A stretch of DNA of 64,000 nucleotides from Leptolyngbya sp. SIO1E4. Lineage in GTDB: Bacteria; Cyanobacteriota; Cyanobacteriia; Phormidesmidales; Phormidesmidaceae. The DNA lies in assembly GCA_010672825.2 (NCBI GenBank), contig JAAHFU020000001.1:2170001-2234000 (forward strand). Reading direction: 5' to 3'. Shown here one piece after another: positions 33,978 to 43,268 of this stretch. Below the pieces are notes generated by a model. It saw nothing but the letters and a program-made list of their open reading frames with translations, had not been told where the DNA came from and made no database searches. The translations under genes were made by a program, and so were the position numbers. Every line of letters begins with the position of its first letter. Position 1 is the stretch's first letter.

Positions 33978-34817
33978 GTGAATGAAAAACAACAACGGAC
34001 TGCTCTGGCTCACTTTTTGAAAACGCGCCGAGCACATATATCTCCCGGTGATGTTGGACTGCCACCAGGAGTTCGACGTCGTACACCTGGCTTGCGCCGC
34101 GAAGAGGTCGCTCAACTGGCCGAAGTTGGTGTCACTTGGTACACATGGCTAGAACAAGGGCGTGACATTAATGTCTCTGAGGCAGTTTTAACTCGCATTG
34201 CTGATGCTCTGAAGCTGAACAGAGATGAACGGTTGCATTTATTGATGCTGGCACGATCATCATTTCCGATGCCTCCTTCACCAAGTTCTGAACCAGTGAG
34301 CTCCGTGCTTCAACAGCTATTAGATAACCAAGGAATAAATCCGACCTACCTGACTGGAAGACGTTGCGATATTTTGGCCTGGAATGAGGCAGCAGCCAAG
34401 GTTTTTGGTGATTTTGGGTCGATTTCAACTGAAGAAAGGAACTTAATCTGGTTACTGTTTACCAATTCTGAATTTCGCAGGCGTTTTGTAGATTGGGAAC
34501 GTTATGCGCAAGATTTACTTGCTATATTCCGAGCCTACTCTGGACGATACATGGGCGATCCTTGGTATATGCGGTTTGTTACAGACTTAGCAGAAGTTAA
34601 CTCAGAGTTTGAGGAGTGGTGGCAGCAACATGATGTCTGTAGTCAATTTGATCAGCATCGCCAAATTACACACCCAGATGTTGGAGGACTATCATTTGAA
34701 GTTATTACACTATATGTAAATGGTGATCCTGACTTGAGGCTCTGCACATACATAGGACAGTCTGAGTCGGACACCATTAAAAAACTTCACAAATTAGTAG
34801 CGACCAACTTTATCTAA
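33978..34817 (+). CDS. XRE-type regulator with MmyB-like ligand-binding domain
   Basis: 279 residues from a GTG (VNEKQQRTALAHFLKTRR). A longer frame from 33906 exists, but its first 24 codons read through the palindromic operator and give a spurious hydrophobic stretch, so the GTG is preferred. N-terminal helix-turn-helix: RRTPGLRREEVAQLAEVGVT then YTWLEQGRDINVSE; C-terminal MmyB-like domain (RRCDILAWNEAAAKVFGDF, FRAYSGRYMGDPWYMRFV). This family commonly represses a neighbouring enzyme or exporter, here the divergent MFS gene. Confidence 0.85.
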   Translation: MNEKQQRTALAHFLKTRRAHISPGDVGLPPGVRRRTPGLRREEVAQLAEVGVTWYTWLEQGRDINVSEAVLTRIADALKLNRDERLHLLMLARSSFPMPPSPSSEPVSSVLQQLLDNQGINPTYLTGRRCDILAWNEAAAKVFGDFGSISTEERNLIWLLFTNSEFRRRFVDWERYAQDLLAIFRAYSGRYMGDPWYMRFVTDLAEVNSEFEEWWQQHDVCSQFDQHRQITHPDVGGLSFEVITLYVNGDPDLRLCTYIGQSESDTIKKLHKLVATNFI

Positions 34818-35423
34818 GGCAAGAAAACATCCTTCATCGGATTCTGGTGTGTCTCACAGTACATCAGTGCTTCTAATAAACTTGCGAGAGTGAATTGGTT
34901 ATATACTGCACCAAAAACTAAGGTCTATATAATCTAAGTTAGTTGCGGATACTACCTAACGCTCATATGTCACTCTCGCTGGAGAATATCTAAAACCCCC
35001 ATTGGCTCGTAGCTAAGCTTAATTATTCCACTGAGCCAAAATATAAGAATGGACGGAAACGAGACACCTTTTTATTCTCTAGCTCGTTCCCCTATAACTT
35101 CGTTGGTGCGGGCGGGACAGAGGTTTTCGGTGGGCTCTCAGGGTTATCTGCCTCCGCACAACTCTGCCATTAGACTGTATTCCCTAAGCCAACAATTGCC
35201 ATACTTTCATTGTCAGCAAGCAACCATAGAAGTTGGAATGATTAGGAGCAGTGCAAACGATTAGTAGTTAGAGGGCATTTCACGCATTTTGTGTTGATTT
35301 TGGTATGTTATGGAAAATCGCACATAGGTAACGACAGGTTTCGGTTCAACCACTGACTCCTGCTGATTTATAAAGCTCAAGGCACACAGAGCTTTACGCA
35401 TTTTGCTACAAGTTTGACGTAAG
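34818..35423. other. gene-free stretch
   Basis: One 71-codon frame (35049-35264) has no protein-like features. No repeat of families A-D and no HIP1 octamer found. AT-rich like its neighbours. Confidence 0.45.
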
Positions 35424-36098
35424 ATGGAGCCATATATCTACTCTTCAAAAGCATCTGTCTCAGGAGCTGTACTTGCTGAATGGGCCTTCGAGTCTCAATT
35501 ATTTTGTGAGACGTGCGTTATTCCAGATGGCTGCCGTGATTTCATCATTCGAGAATCTCTAGAGGAGGGCTGTACTTGGTTCATATCAGACCTCAGTCGT
35601 TCAGCGTATATGGTTCCAGTTTCAGCTGGTGAACGAATGAAGGGGATACGGCTTCAGCCTGGTGTTGAAATAAGACTTACTGATCTAGTAAGTTGGCTAC
35701 ACAATAAAAACCCTGCTGATCTCTTTGGTTCAGATCAAATAGATGAATTCTGTGTTAGAGATAAGCAACTGGCAGTCGCGTTGGATTGTCTTGCGTCAGG
35801 CATACTGACGGTGCAATGTGCCGCTAAGGACTTGGGAATATCGGTTCGCAGTTTGCAGCGCATTGTGAAATCAGGGACGCAGCGTTCGCCACACTTCTGG
35901 TTGTCCTTGGCTCGGATTCGCAGAGCCGGTAGATCATTAGATAGCTATGATAGCCTAAGCGACGCTGCATTCGCCTTTGGATTTTCTGATCAAGCTCATA
36001 TGACTCGAGAAATGAAAAAATGGTTCAACATAACGCCAAATCAAATTAAAGCAAATGACGAAATACGAGCGTTGCTCTGTGAACCTGGGTATGGATAG
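35424..36098 (+). CDS. AraC family regulator (DUF6597-like sensor)
   Basis: 224 residues. N-terminal sensor part with VIPDGCRDFIIRE and GIRLQPGV, then C-terminal double HTH: VQCAAKDLGISVRSLQRIV and LSDAAFAFGFSDQAHMTREM. Convergent with, and four bases from, a VOC gene; the same AraC/VOC combination occurs at 6-7.3 kb. AT-rich island composition. Confidence 0.8.
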   Translation: MEPYIYSSKASVSGAVLAEWAFESQLFCETCVIPDGCRDFIIRESLEEGCTWFISDLSRSAYMVPVSAGERMKGIRLQPGVEIRLTDLVSWLHNKNPADLFGSDQIDEFCVRDKQLAVALDCLASGILTVQCAAKDLGISVRSLQRIVKSGTQRSPHFWLSLARIRRAGRSLDSYDSLSDAAFAFGFSDQAHMTREMKKWFNITPNQIKANDEIRALLCEPGYG

Positions 36099-36101
36099 CA
36101 C

Positions 36102-36488
36102 TTATTGTTGTTTTACTGGTGAGCAGATTTCTATTAGAAATCCATTTGGGTCAGATATATAGGATGTAGTTTGCCCCCATGTTTCCTCTCGTATATCTTG
36201 AACCAATACTGCACCAGATTTTATTGCCTGATCCAGCCATTTTCTGACTTCCTGAGTTTCAAATGCAATCTCGAAAACAGGTGCTGAAGGGTCTGCCTTT
36301 GTAGAATTTTTTCCTAAGTCAGACATTAGTTTCAATGATGAGAATGCGAGTGTTGTCTCACCAGTATTGAGTTCGCCGTAATCACCACTTTCATGCAACA
36401 TTTTTGTTTGAAATCCAAATGACTGCTCGTAAAAATTCAATGTTTCCGAGACATTTTCAACATAGAGAATCGTGTACTTAAGTTTCAT
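36102..36488 (-). CDS. VOC family protein
   Basis: 128 residues: YTILYVENVSETLNFYEQ at the start, DPSAPVFEIAFET in the middle and YISDPNGFLIEICSPV at the end, giving the paired VOC half-domains with a metal Glu in LIEICS. Convergent with the AraC gene. Possible small-molecule-binding or resistance protein; ligand unknown. Confidence 0.82.
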   Translation of the reverse strand: MKLKYTILYVENVSETLNFYEQSFGFQTKMLHESGDYGELNTGETTLAFSSLKLMSDLGKNSTKADPSAPVFEIAFETQEVRKWLDQAIKSGAVLVQDIREETWGQTTSYISDPNGFLIEICSPVKQQ

Positions 36489-36717
36489 GATGTGTTGGCA
36501 CTGTAGTTTCCAAAATCAAAAATATGGGTTTTCCATGTTGTCGGTATTGAATAAATGCGACAAAAACACCTCGTACTCTGGCTTGGTCGAGTAGCCAGAG
36601 AGTATTTTTCCCTAGCCCTTACCCTAGTGAGCGTGCGGGGTAGCCATTAGTGGATCAGGGAACCCAGAGTTATTGCTGCACAAAAGTGTAATAGCTTCTC
36701 CTGTCTCTGAGCGCGCC

Positions 36718-36804
36718 GCCTAACTATCCAATTGCACTGATGAAACAGGGTGTTGTGGTTAGAATTGAAAAATTATCTGGAACAGGTGAACTGGGTCGTT
36801 AGCC
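36718..36804 (+). other. attC-like site upstream of the small membrane gene
   Basis: Left core GCCTAAC (36718-36724), right core GTTAGCC (36798-36804). The sequence inside the cores is partly complementary (TATCCAATTGCACTG against GACCCAGTTCACCTG), as expected of a folded single-strand attC. About 87 bp. Confidence 0.45.
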
Positions 36805-36861
36805 CGCCAGACTATACATCAAGCGTTGCCAGGAAAATTGCTACTGACTCAGACAGGAAAT

Positions 36862-37272
36862 ATGGACATTAAGAAACACCTCGAACTGCTTGCATACAGC
36901 TTCGTTACGTGGCTCAGTTTTTACATAATTGGACTTCCCGACTATTACCAGCAGTGGTACTTTTGGGCAAAAATTGTGATTTGCGTCTTCGTCACACTCA
37001 TCTATTTTCCGATTACGCAATACACTCTCAAAAAGTACTGGACTGATGGCAGGCATTTAGTCAACTCTTGTTGGCTGGCTTTATATCTAACGTTTCCGCT
37101 TTTTGTATATGACTATCTGCTGCTAGCCATCTACAAGGGGCTTGGAATCGGGTTTGTTATTCCATACTGGTATTTGACGTTCTTCTACTTCTCTTTCTGG
37201 ATTCAATTTCCTCTTGTCGGTTGGTGGATGCAACGCACTAAAACACAGAGCATGGAAGCGAGTGCGGGATAA
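36862..37272 (+). CDS. small polytopic membrane protein (cassette-like)
   Basis: 136 residues from MDIKKHLELLAY (AGGAA upstream). Four aromatic-rich membrane helices: FVTWLSFYIIGL, WAKIVICVFVTLIYF, SCWLALYLTFPLFVYDYLLL and WYLTFFYFSFWIQFPLVGWW. Unknown function. It is the only gene between two attC-like sites (36718-36804 and 37267-37358), both in the same orientation, so it has the form of an integron gene cassette. Confidence 0.65.
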   Translation: MDIKKHLELLAYSFVTWLSFYIIGLPDYYQQWYFWAKIVICVFVTLIYFPITQYTLKKYWTDGRHLVNSCWLALYLTFPLFVYDYLLLAIYKGLGIGFVIPYWYLTFFYFSFWIQFPLVGWWMQRTKTQSMEASAG

Positions 37273-37358
37273 CGAAGCAATGCATCGGAGTTACGGGCGC
37301 TAAGTTCTTCGAATTCGTAAACTTCTTGGCCATAACCTGGTGATTGAGGTCGTTATGT
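37267..37358 (+). other. attC-like site downstream of the small membrane gene
   Basis: Left core GGATAAC (overlaps the gene's stop), right core GTTATGT (37352-37358). Inner boxes GAAGCAATGCATC and GACCTCAATCACC pair with one unpaired base, similar to the extrahelical base of true attC sites. About 92 bp. Confidence 0.5.
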
Positions 37359-37658
37359 GGACAAAGATTAGGTGAGTCTCTTGCGAAGGCTGTCCTAGTT
37401 GGTGCGATCGCTGTTCTCTTCGGGACCGGCTGTGCTCGGCACGTGCAGATTGAGTCAATCGGATACACAATCGTTAATTCCTATCCGGCGCCGAAAGACG
37501 CATACTACAAATACCCACGTGAGTCAGCGCTGACTCCGCGGGATGCTGAATGTGGTCCTTTTCTGGTTGGGTTCTTCAAGTCAGACGTGGATCTTAGCTC
37601 GATCGCTGAATCGAAGGGAATGCACCGCCTCAGATACAACCTTAGATATATAAGATAG
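37344..37658 (+). CDS. small lipoprotein-like protein in the cassette region
   Basis: Up to 104 codons from a TTG inside the attC-like site; the true start is unclear. Signal-like AKAVLVGAIAVLFGTGC with a lipobox-type Cys, then a short soluble domain with TIVNSYPAPKDAYYKYP and GPFLVGFFKSDVD. No family recognised. Has one HIP1 octamer (37404). Confidence 0.45.
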   Translation: MRSLCGQRLGESLAKAVLVGAIAVLFGTGCARHVQIESIGYTIVNSYPAPKDAYYKYPRESALTPRDAECGPFLVGFFKSDVDLSSIAESKGMHRLRYNLRYIR

Positions 37659-37704
37659 CCATGTTCTTTTAGATGATCTAATCTAAGCTTTTACAATCAG
37701 GGGT

Positions 37705-38307
37705 ATGTCAATCAATCCACAGCAGAAATTAGAATATTTGTATAAAGAATATACGAGACTTAGTGATATTGCTGAAGACCATATCAAAAGTACCTACGAT
37801 GATATCAAGCTCATGGGTGCTATTGGTGCAGCTGTCCTGATTTGGAAGCCGATTTCTGATTTTATTGTCACTGCACACACTGCTTTTGACTCCAATCTAG
37901 TGTTGCTTCTCGGTTTTCTAGGTATCGAAACAATTTTAGGCATTCTTGCCTCATTTAATCTGATCAAACATGCGAATTCCTGGTATTTTGTCCATAACCT
38001 ACAAAGTTATGAGCTCAGAATTAAGCAGCTTTTAGAAGAGGCAGACGGTAGCCAAGTCTTTGCTTTTTATCAAGGCAAAGAGAAATCAAAATACATTACA
38101 GCCACCTATAAAACAGCCTTCTTGCTTTTTGCCTTTTCTGTTCGCTTCTCAGCGGCAATGTTTCCTTTCTTGATTTTGTGCTCTGCAAATGTCGCTTATG
38201 CATTGATATTCTTGAGCTATGCCGTGGTAGATGCAGTTGTTCATCTACTAGCCGCCAAAAGAGTATTCAGGCAATATTCAAACAAAACCTTTTTGGGGCT
38301 GATGTAA
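37705..38307 (+). CDS. four-helix membrane protein, unknown function
   Basis: 200 residues. A charged helical N-terminus (QQKLEYLYKEYTRLSDIAED) precedes two TM helices (LMGAIGAAVLIWKP, LVLLLGFLGIETILGILASF), a 50-residue soluble loop with a long helix (YELRIKQLLEEADG), and two more TM helices at the C-terminus. The TM pair plus helix is loosely like 2TM effector domains, but no motif allows a call. AT-rich. Confidence 0.55.
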   Translation: MSINPQQKLEYLYKEYTRLSDIAEDHIKSTYDDIKLMGAIGAAVLIWKPISDFIVTAHTAFDSNLVLLLGFLGIETILGILASFNLIKHANSWYFVHNLQSYELRIKQLLEEADGSQVFAFYQGKEKSKYITATYKTAFLLFAFSVRFSAAMFPFLILCSANVAYALIFLSYAVVDAVVHLLAAKRVFRQYSNKTFLGLM

Positions 38308-38405
38308 TTAAAGTAATCTCACTTTAGTAAAAGGTGATCGCTCCGAATATCTTCGCCTGCAATACTCTGAGAAGCCAAAAGTGAAAATGGGTATGGAAAG
38401 GAGAA

Positions 38406-38501
38406 TATAGCGGTGTGCATTTGGATCAAGCACACCCTAGACCCCAAACCCTAGACCCTGCCTTCACCAAAACGTACTGGATTGACCTGAATAGGGCTAT
38501 A
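38406..38501 (-). repeat. family A miniature element, copy A6 (inverted)
   Basis: 96 bp, inverted relative to A4 and differing from it by one base (aaatgc for gaatgc). Complete TATAGC ends. Confidence 0.9.
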
Positions 38502-38640
38502 GAACGCAATCTCGGTTAGAGTCTTCGAAAGGTGTGCGTGGTTGGTGCTGCGATACCGCCTAACCAGTCGATGAAGCGGACGGTTGAGAGAGCTTGGCAA
38601 GGTTGTCACAGTTATCTGCTGCCGCTTATCTTAATCGTTA

Positions 38641-39531
38641 TCAGTTTTTACGGTAATTGTTTGGAGTCATGCCAGTGGCATCGCGAACGTGCTTGCTGAA
38701 ATGACTCTGACTGTTGAAGCCACACTCTAGGGCAATCTCGGCGATCGCCCTTTTCGTTCCCTTCAACAACTGCTTGGCCTGCTCGATGCGCTGCTGAATC
38801 AAGTATTGATGGGGCGTCATGCCCATCGACTGTTTGAACAGGCGGCTGAAGTGAAATTGACTGATACCTGCGACCTCCGCCAGATCTGCCAGTTTGATGG
38901 GCTGATCGAGATGGGCATGGATATAGTCAGAGATTTGTACAATTGTGCGATCACCCAAGCCCCCTTCATAAACGACCACTTTTGGCTTCGCGGTAGAGTA
39001 TTCGCGCAGTAGATTGACAGCCAGCACGTTGGCCAGAGATTCCACATAGAGTTGACCCACCGAGCCATTGCCTCTATGCAGCTCCGCCCGCAGTAGTTGT
39101 AACACCTGCTCCAGTTGCGGATCGCGGATGCGAAACTCGTTTCTGAGTTCCAAGCGATCGGGGTTCAGATCCATGGCAGACTGCGCCACCGATTGCAAAA
39201 ATCGCATCGGCACCTGTACGTGGAAGTAGTGGTCGTCTCCTTCGGTGCAGCAGGTGGCTGGAATATTTGTCGGGGTAATCGAAATGTCGCCTTTGGCGTA
39301 CAGTCCGGTGTAGCGGAGATCGCCCACGACTTGATGAATGCGATAGGGACGCGGTGCTAGGCACAGTGCGATCGAATACCCTTCCCAGGATTCCAAAATG
39401 TCGGTACTGCCAGGAGGCTGCTGAAACTCTTCGACCAGTAGGGGCTGCCAGCCCAGCGACTCACTCGATGCAATCGGCTCGGGGGTAGGGTTTGAAGACG
39501 GCGTACTCCCTTTTCGAGATATCTGTGTCAT
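38641..39531 (-). CDS. AraC family transcriptional regulator
   Basis: 296 residues from MTQISRKGSTP. The N-terminal sensor domain carries a cupin-like stretch (GDISITPTNIPATCC, DDHYFHVQVP); the C-terminal HTH pair is canonical: IKLADLAEVAGISQFHFSRL and IAEIALECGFNSQSHFSKHV, ending GMTPNNYRKN. Codon use and HIP1 sites look native. Divergent from the MATE exporter at 39821, which is its likely target. Confidence 0.88.
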   Translation of the reverse strand: MTQISRKGSTPSSNPTPEPIASSESLGWQPLLVEEFQQPPGSTDILESWEGYSIALCLAPRPYRIHQVVGDLRYTGLYAKGDISITPTNIPATCCTEGDDHYFHVQVPMRFLQSVAQSAMDLNPDRLELRNEFRIRDPQLEQVLQLLRAELHRGNGSVGQLYVESLANVLAVNLLREYSTAKPKVVVYEGGLGDRTIVQISDYIHAHLDQPIKLADLAEVAGISQFHFSRLFKQSMGMTPHQYLIQQRIEQAKQLLKGTKRAIAEIALECGFNSQSHFSKHVRDATGMTPNNYRKN

Positions 39532-39820
39532 AGCCAGTGTCGCCCTTTTCAAAATTGACCGCAAGATTCCGACAATTGCGCAAGATTCAGATATTTCGCT
39601 GCTTTAGATTCCCTTAAGTTGTCATTGTAGCCAACGTGGTTATGCGCCATGACGAACAACGTTCCCGTGTGGCGATCCCGTGTGGCGATTTTTCCGTATG
39701 CGATTCACCAGAGGCAACCTGTCACGAATGTGGTAGTCCCCACCCAAATCGCCTATGGGGTAGCAGGTTAAACCGGGAAGCATCACTGCTGACTAAACAT
39801 TCACTACTTAAAAATCTGCC

Positions 39821-41191
39821 ATGTTTGGTCTTTCTCTACAAGCCAACCTCAAAACCGAAGTTCGCGAATTTCTCAAACTCGCGGTTCCGCTTGCCAGTGC
39901 CCAACTAGCTCAATCGGCCACCGGATTTGTAGACACTATCATGATGGGCCGCATGGGGCCGGATACGCTCGCTGCCGGAGGACTCGCCTCCATCATTCTC
40001 TTATCGGTGATGTTGGGGGCAACAGGTGTGGTGATGGGCATCAGCCCTTTGGTTGCAGAAGCCTTTGGAGCGGGCCAAAAGACGCGCATTCAGCACTTGG
40101 TGCGTCAGGGATTGTGGCTATCGATCATGGTGGCGCTGCCGATGATGATTGTGATGAGTCAGAGCAATCGCTGGTTGCTCTGGGTCGGCCAAGCTGAAGC
40201 GACCGTTCAACTGGCATATACTTATCTCAACATCATTCTCTGGGGCCTGTTTCCTGTCGTCGGGTTTGCGGCTCTGCGCGCTACCGTGTCGGCGCTGTCT
40301 CATGCACGTCCAGTGATGACCATCATGGTAACGGGCACGGCCTTCAATATTGCGGGCAACTACGTTCTGGGATTTGGCAAACTGGGATTTCCGCAGATGG
40401 GCCTAGCAGGGCTGGCATTGGCCAGTGTGATTGCCCAGTGGGGTATGTTCATCGCTATGGTGCTGTATGTCCTGAAGCATCCCAAACTGAGGGCATATCG
40501 ATTTTTTCAAGAACTCCATCGCCTGCGTCCCCGCATTCTCTGGCAGCTAATCTGGGTCGGCGTGCCTATCGGCATCTTTTCAGGACTAGAAGCGGCTTTT
40601 TATATGGTCATTATGTTCTGGGTTGGCACTTTTGGGACGATCGCTCTGGCTGCCCACCAGATCGTCTTGCAAACACTGACCATTGTGTTTATGGTGCCAC
40701 TGGGTATTTCTTTCGCTACAACGGTGCGGGTTGGGCAGTGGTTGGGCCGCAAAGAGCTTCAGGGCGTTCAGCGGGCTGCTTGGGTCAGCATTGGTTTGAG
40801 TACAGTTTTTGCTGGCAGCATGTCAGTTATGTTCCTCTTGTTTCCTAAGCAGGTCATTGGGATTTATCTGGATGTGCAAAATCCTGAGAATGTTGCCATT
40901 GTTTCCCTGGCCACAACACTGCTGATGATTGCCGCGATCGCCCAAGTTCTGGATGCGTTTCAAAAAGCGATTTACGGCTCTTTGCAAGGGCTTCAGGATA
41001 CCCAGGTGCCGATGGTGCTGATTGCCCTGGGCTACTGGGGCTTTGGGCTATCGGTGGCTTGCGCGCTGGGCTCTTACCTCAACCTGGGCACACAGGGATT
41101 GTGGATTGGGCAATCGGTGGCGATCGCGTTAGTCGCGGGCCTATTTACATGGAGGCTGTATAAATTAGTCGTGCAGCGAAGCCATTGCTAG
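39821..41191 (+). CDS. MATE family multidrug efflux protein (NorM-like)
   Basis: 456 residues, twelve TM helices in two homologous halves. Typical start LKLAVPLASAQLAQSATGFVDTIMMGRMG, then GTAFNIAGNYVLGFG in the first half and ALAAHQIVLQTLTIVFMVPLG in the second. Exports cationic compounds against Na+ or H+. Divergent from an AraC regulator. An attC-like hairpin follows its stop by about 45 bp. Confidence 0.92.
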   Translation: MFGLSLQANLKTEVREFLKLAVPLASAQLAQSATGFVDTIMMGRMGPDTLAAGGLASIILLSVMLGATGVVMGISPLVAEAFGAGQKTRIQHLVRQGLWLSIMVALPMMIVMSQSNRWLLWVGQAEATVQLAYTYLNIILWGLFPVVGFAALRATVSALSHARPVMTIMVTGTAFNIAGNYVLGFGKLGFPQMGLAGLALASVIAQWGMFIAMVLYVLKHPKLRAYRFFQELHRLRPRILWQLIWVGVPIGIFSGLEAAFYMVIMFWVGTFGTIALAAHQIVLQTLTIVFMVPLGISFATTVRVGQWLGRKELQGVQRAAWVSIGLSTVFAGSMSVMFLLFPKQVIGIYLDVQNPENVAIVSLATTLLMIAAIAQVLDAFQKAIYGSLQGLQDTQVPMVLIALGYWGFGLSVACALGSYLNLGTQGLWIGQSVAIALVAGLFTWRLYKLVVQRSHC

Positions 41192-41235
41192 CAGATTGCT
41201 AATGACCATAAGCATACTTTTGTTGGCAACAACCG

Positions 41236-41322
41236 CATAAAAATCCGCTTTCACCTGACCGTATTGCAGCTGCTGGCTAAGTTCAACAACCCTTTTGCGA
41301 CAGGTGAAGCGGGACGTTAGCC
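41236..41322 (+). other. attC-like hairpin site after the MATE gene
   Basis: CCGCTTTCACCTG (41245) pairs with CAGGTGAAGCGG (41301) leaving one extra T, then GTTAGCC (41316-41322) as right core. The left core is poor (GCATAAA). The right end is nearly the same as that of the site at 36718-36804 (gcgggacgttagcc versus ctgggtcgttagcc). Confidence 0.45.
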
Positions 41323-41355
41323 TTCAATTCCTCGGTTGGAGCTATATATGAAGCT

Positions 41356-41452
41356 TATCGCCTTGTTCAGTTGAGTCCAGTACATCTGGGTCAAGACAGG
41401 GTCTAGGGTTTGGGGTCTAGGGTGTGCTTGATTAGCCTGCATACCGCGATAT
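41356..41452 (+). repeat. family A miniature element, copy A7
   Basis: tatcgccttgttcagttgag to gcataccgcgatat; the full gggtctagggtttgggg block is kept, ends slightly diverged. Confidence 0.75.
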
Positions 41453-41666
41453 CTGTTGAAGGCAAGTCAAGCTCCCCGACCTTGAAATTCTTAGGATTAG
41501 CCGAAGTCGGCCTTCTGAATTGAGCCGTCTTCAACTTTCTAAGGCTTAAATATTTTGGTTATTTTTACCCAGTCTGAGAAGAGAGCGTTCAATAGAGTAA
41601 GCGCGCAACGATTGTGTCATACTTCCGCTGCGTTCTGGATGCTGTTCTTGATTCTTGAGGAAGGAT

Positions 41667-42944
41667 ATGGGAATAACAACTCGTGGTGAACCCAAGGTGA
41701 CAGTGCTGGGACAAGCGGCAGAGCAAGGCCGATGGTTATTGATTCCTTTGGGGATGATGATTTTACTCTGCTTGGGAAGTGTCTACTCCTGGAGTATTTT
41801 TAGAACCCCTTTAGAAAAAGATCTGGGAATTAGTGCGACTCAAAGCCTCTTGCCGTATACCTTTGTGTTGGTTTGCTACGCTATAACGATGCCGATCGCG
41901 GGCTTTTACATTCCTCGAATTGGGACCCGCGTCACTACAGCGATCGGAGGAATAGTCGTTGGCTTGGGCTATATTCTTTCCAGCTTTGCTACCCATATCG
42001 GAGTTCTAACCCTCACCTATGGGGTGCTTGCCGGCACTGGCATCGGCATTACTTATGGTGTTCCTATGGTTGTTGCGTCACGCTGGTTTCCCGATAAAAA
42101 AGGGCTGGCTGTGGGGTTGACGCTTATGGGTTTCGGACTTTCGCCCTTCCTCACGGCACCTCTGGCAAACCAGCTGATCGGTGCCTACACCGTTCGACCG
42201 ACTTTGCGCATTCTCGGTATTATCTTTGGAACGATTATTGTGGCCATTGCCCTGACAATGAAGTTGCCACCTCAGGGTTGGCATCCTCGGCGAAATGTTG
42301 CCACAGCTAAATCGATTTCACCTCCAGCCTATCCTCGGAGTCTGTTCAAGAGTCGATCATTTTATGGGCTGTGGATTTCTTACGCAATCGGGACTCTAGT
42401 GGGATTGAGTGCGATTGGCATTTCCAGTCCCGTTGGGGAGGAAATCACTAATATCAGTCCGACCGTAGCGGCTGGCAGTGTCTCGTTATTTGCTCTGTTT
42501 AATGGCATTAGCCGCCCGTTCTTTGGTTGGTTAAGCGATCGGTTTAAGCCTCACTACGTCGCAATTTTTTCCTATGTGTTGACCTTAGTTGCCTGTGTCC
42601 TGATGGTGAATGCTCGCACTGGACAGGTAGCCACATATCTCATTGCCTTTTGCCTATTTTGGTTCTGCCTGGGTGGGTGGTTGGCCATGGCCCCAACCAT
42701 TACTCTCCGGTTTTTTAACCCTGACCAGTATGCTCAAAACTATGGCATTGTCTTTACAGCCTATGGAGTCGGTGCTTTGATTGGCACCTTAGTGACGGGG
42801 CGCATTCGAGATTTATTTGGCACCTACAACTATGTGTTTTATCCGATGGCGGGCTTGGCCATAATTGGCATTATGGTATCCTGTGTGCTGCTCAAACGAG
42901 AAGGTTCAAAAATCGACCCTGTTCTGGATTACAACAGGCGTTAA
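41667..42944 (+). CDS. MFS transporter of the OFA (oxalate/formate antiporter) family
   Basis: 425 residues from the ATG after AGGAAGGAT (an in-frame TTG upstream is unlikely). Twelve TM helices. OFA-type features: CLGSVYSWSIFRTPLEKDLG in helix 1, GTGIGITYGVPMVVASRWFPDKKGLAVG around helices 4-5, and ISRPFFGWLSDRFKP in the central loop. Substrate is probably a small carboxylate, but the family is broad. Monocistronic. Confidence 0.87.
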   Translation: MGITTRGEPKVTVLGQAAEQGRWLLIPLGMMILLCLGSVYSWSIFRTPLEKDLGISATQSLLPYTFVLVCYAITMPIAGFYIPRIGTRVTTAIGGIVVGLGYILSSFATHIGVLTLTYGVLAGTGIGITYGVPMVVASRWFPDKKGLAVGLTLMGFGLSPFLTAPLANQLIGAYTVRPTLRILGIIFGTIIVAIALTMKLPPQGWHPRRNVATAKSISPPAYPRSLFKSRSFYGLWISYAIGTLVGLSAIGISSPVGEEITNISPTVAAGSVSLFALFNGISRPFFGWLSDRFKPHYVAIFSYVLTLVACVLMVNARTGQVATYLIAFCLFWFCLGGWLAMAPTITLRFFNPDQYAQNYGIVFTAYGVGALIGTLVTGRIRDLFGTYNYVFYPMAGLAIIGIMVSCVLLKREGSKIDPVLDYNRR

Positions 42945-43268
42945 GCGTAGAGCGATCGATAGGGACAATCGTTTGGGAGCTACTTGTGAGGCGAGAACAA
43001 AAATACTTACCAAGATCCCGGACATCTGACAGGTAATTTTAAGCAATTTTTGATTTCAACGATACTGTCTCTGCTAACTGATTATTCAGAGCCTCACGAT
43101 CAATCCCATAATAACGAAATCGTTGTGCCAACGCTGGTTATTTATGGCACAGAAGATCGTGTTTTACTCAGTTTACAGTTATTAGCAGCCGCTCAAGCGA
43201 GCCGTTAGCTGACACAAGTTACTTTTGTATTGTGCGAAGAGTTTTTTGGAAAGGATTTATATTTCTGC
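42945..43268. other. short gene-free stretch
   Basis: Includes a fragment reading TVVIYGTEDRVLL-like at about 43125-43165 with no complete frame, possibly a relic of an alpha/beta-hydrolase gene end, and GCCGTTAGCTG at 43200, a weak cassette-end look-alike. Confidence 0.3.

Noticed and set aside
35049-35264. 71-codon ORF in the island spacer
   Set aside because: No motif, no ribosome site, and composition unlike neighbouring genes.
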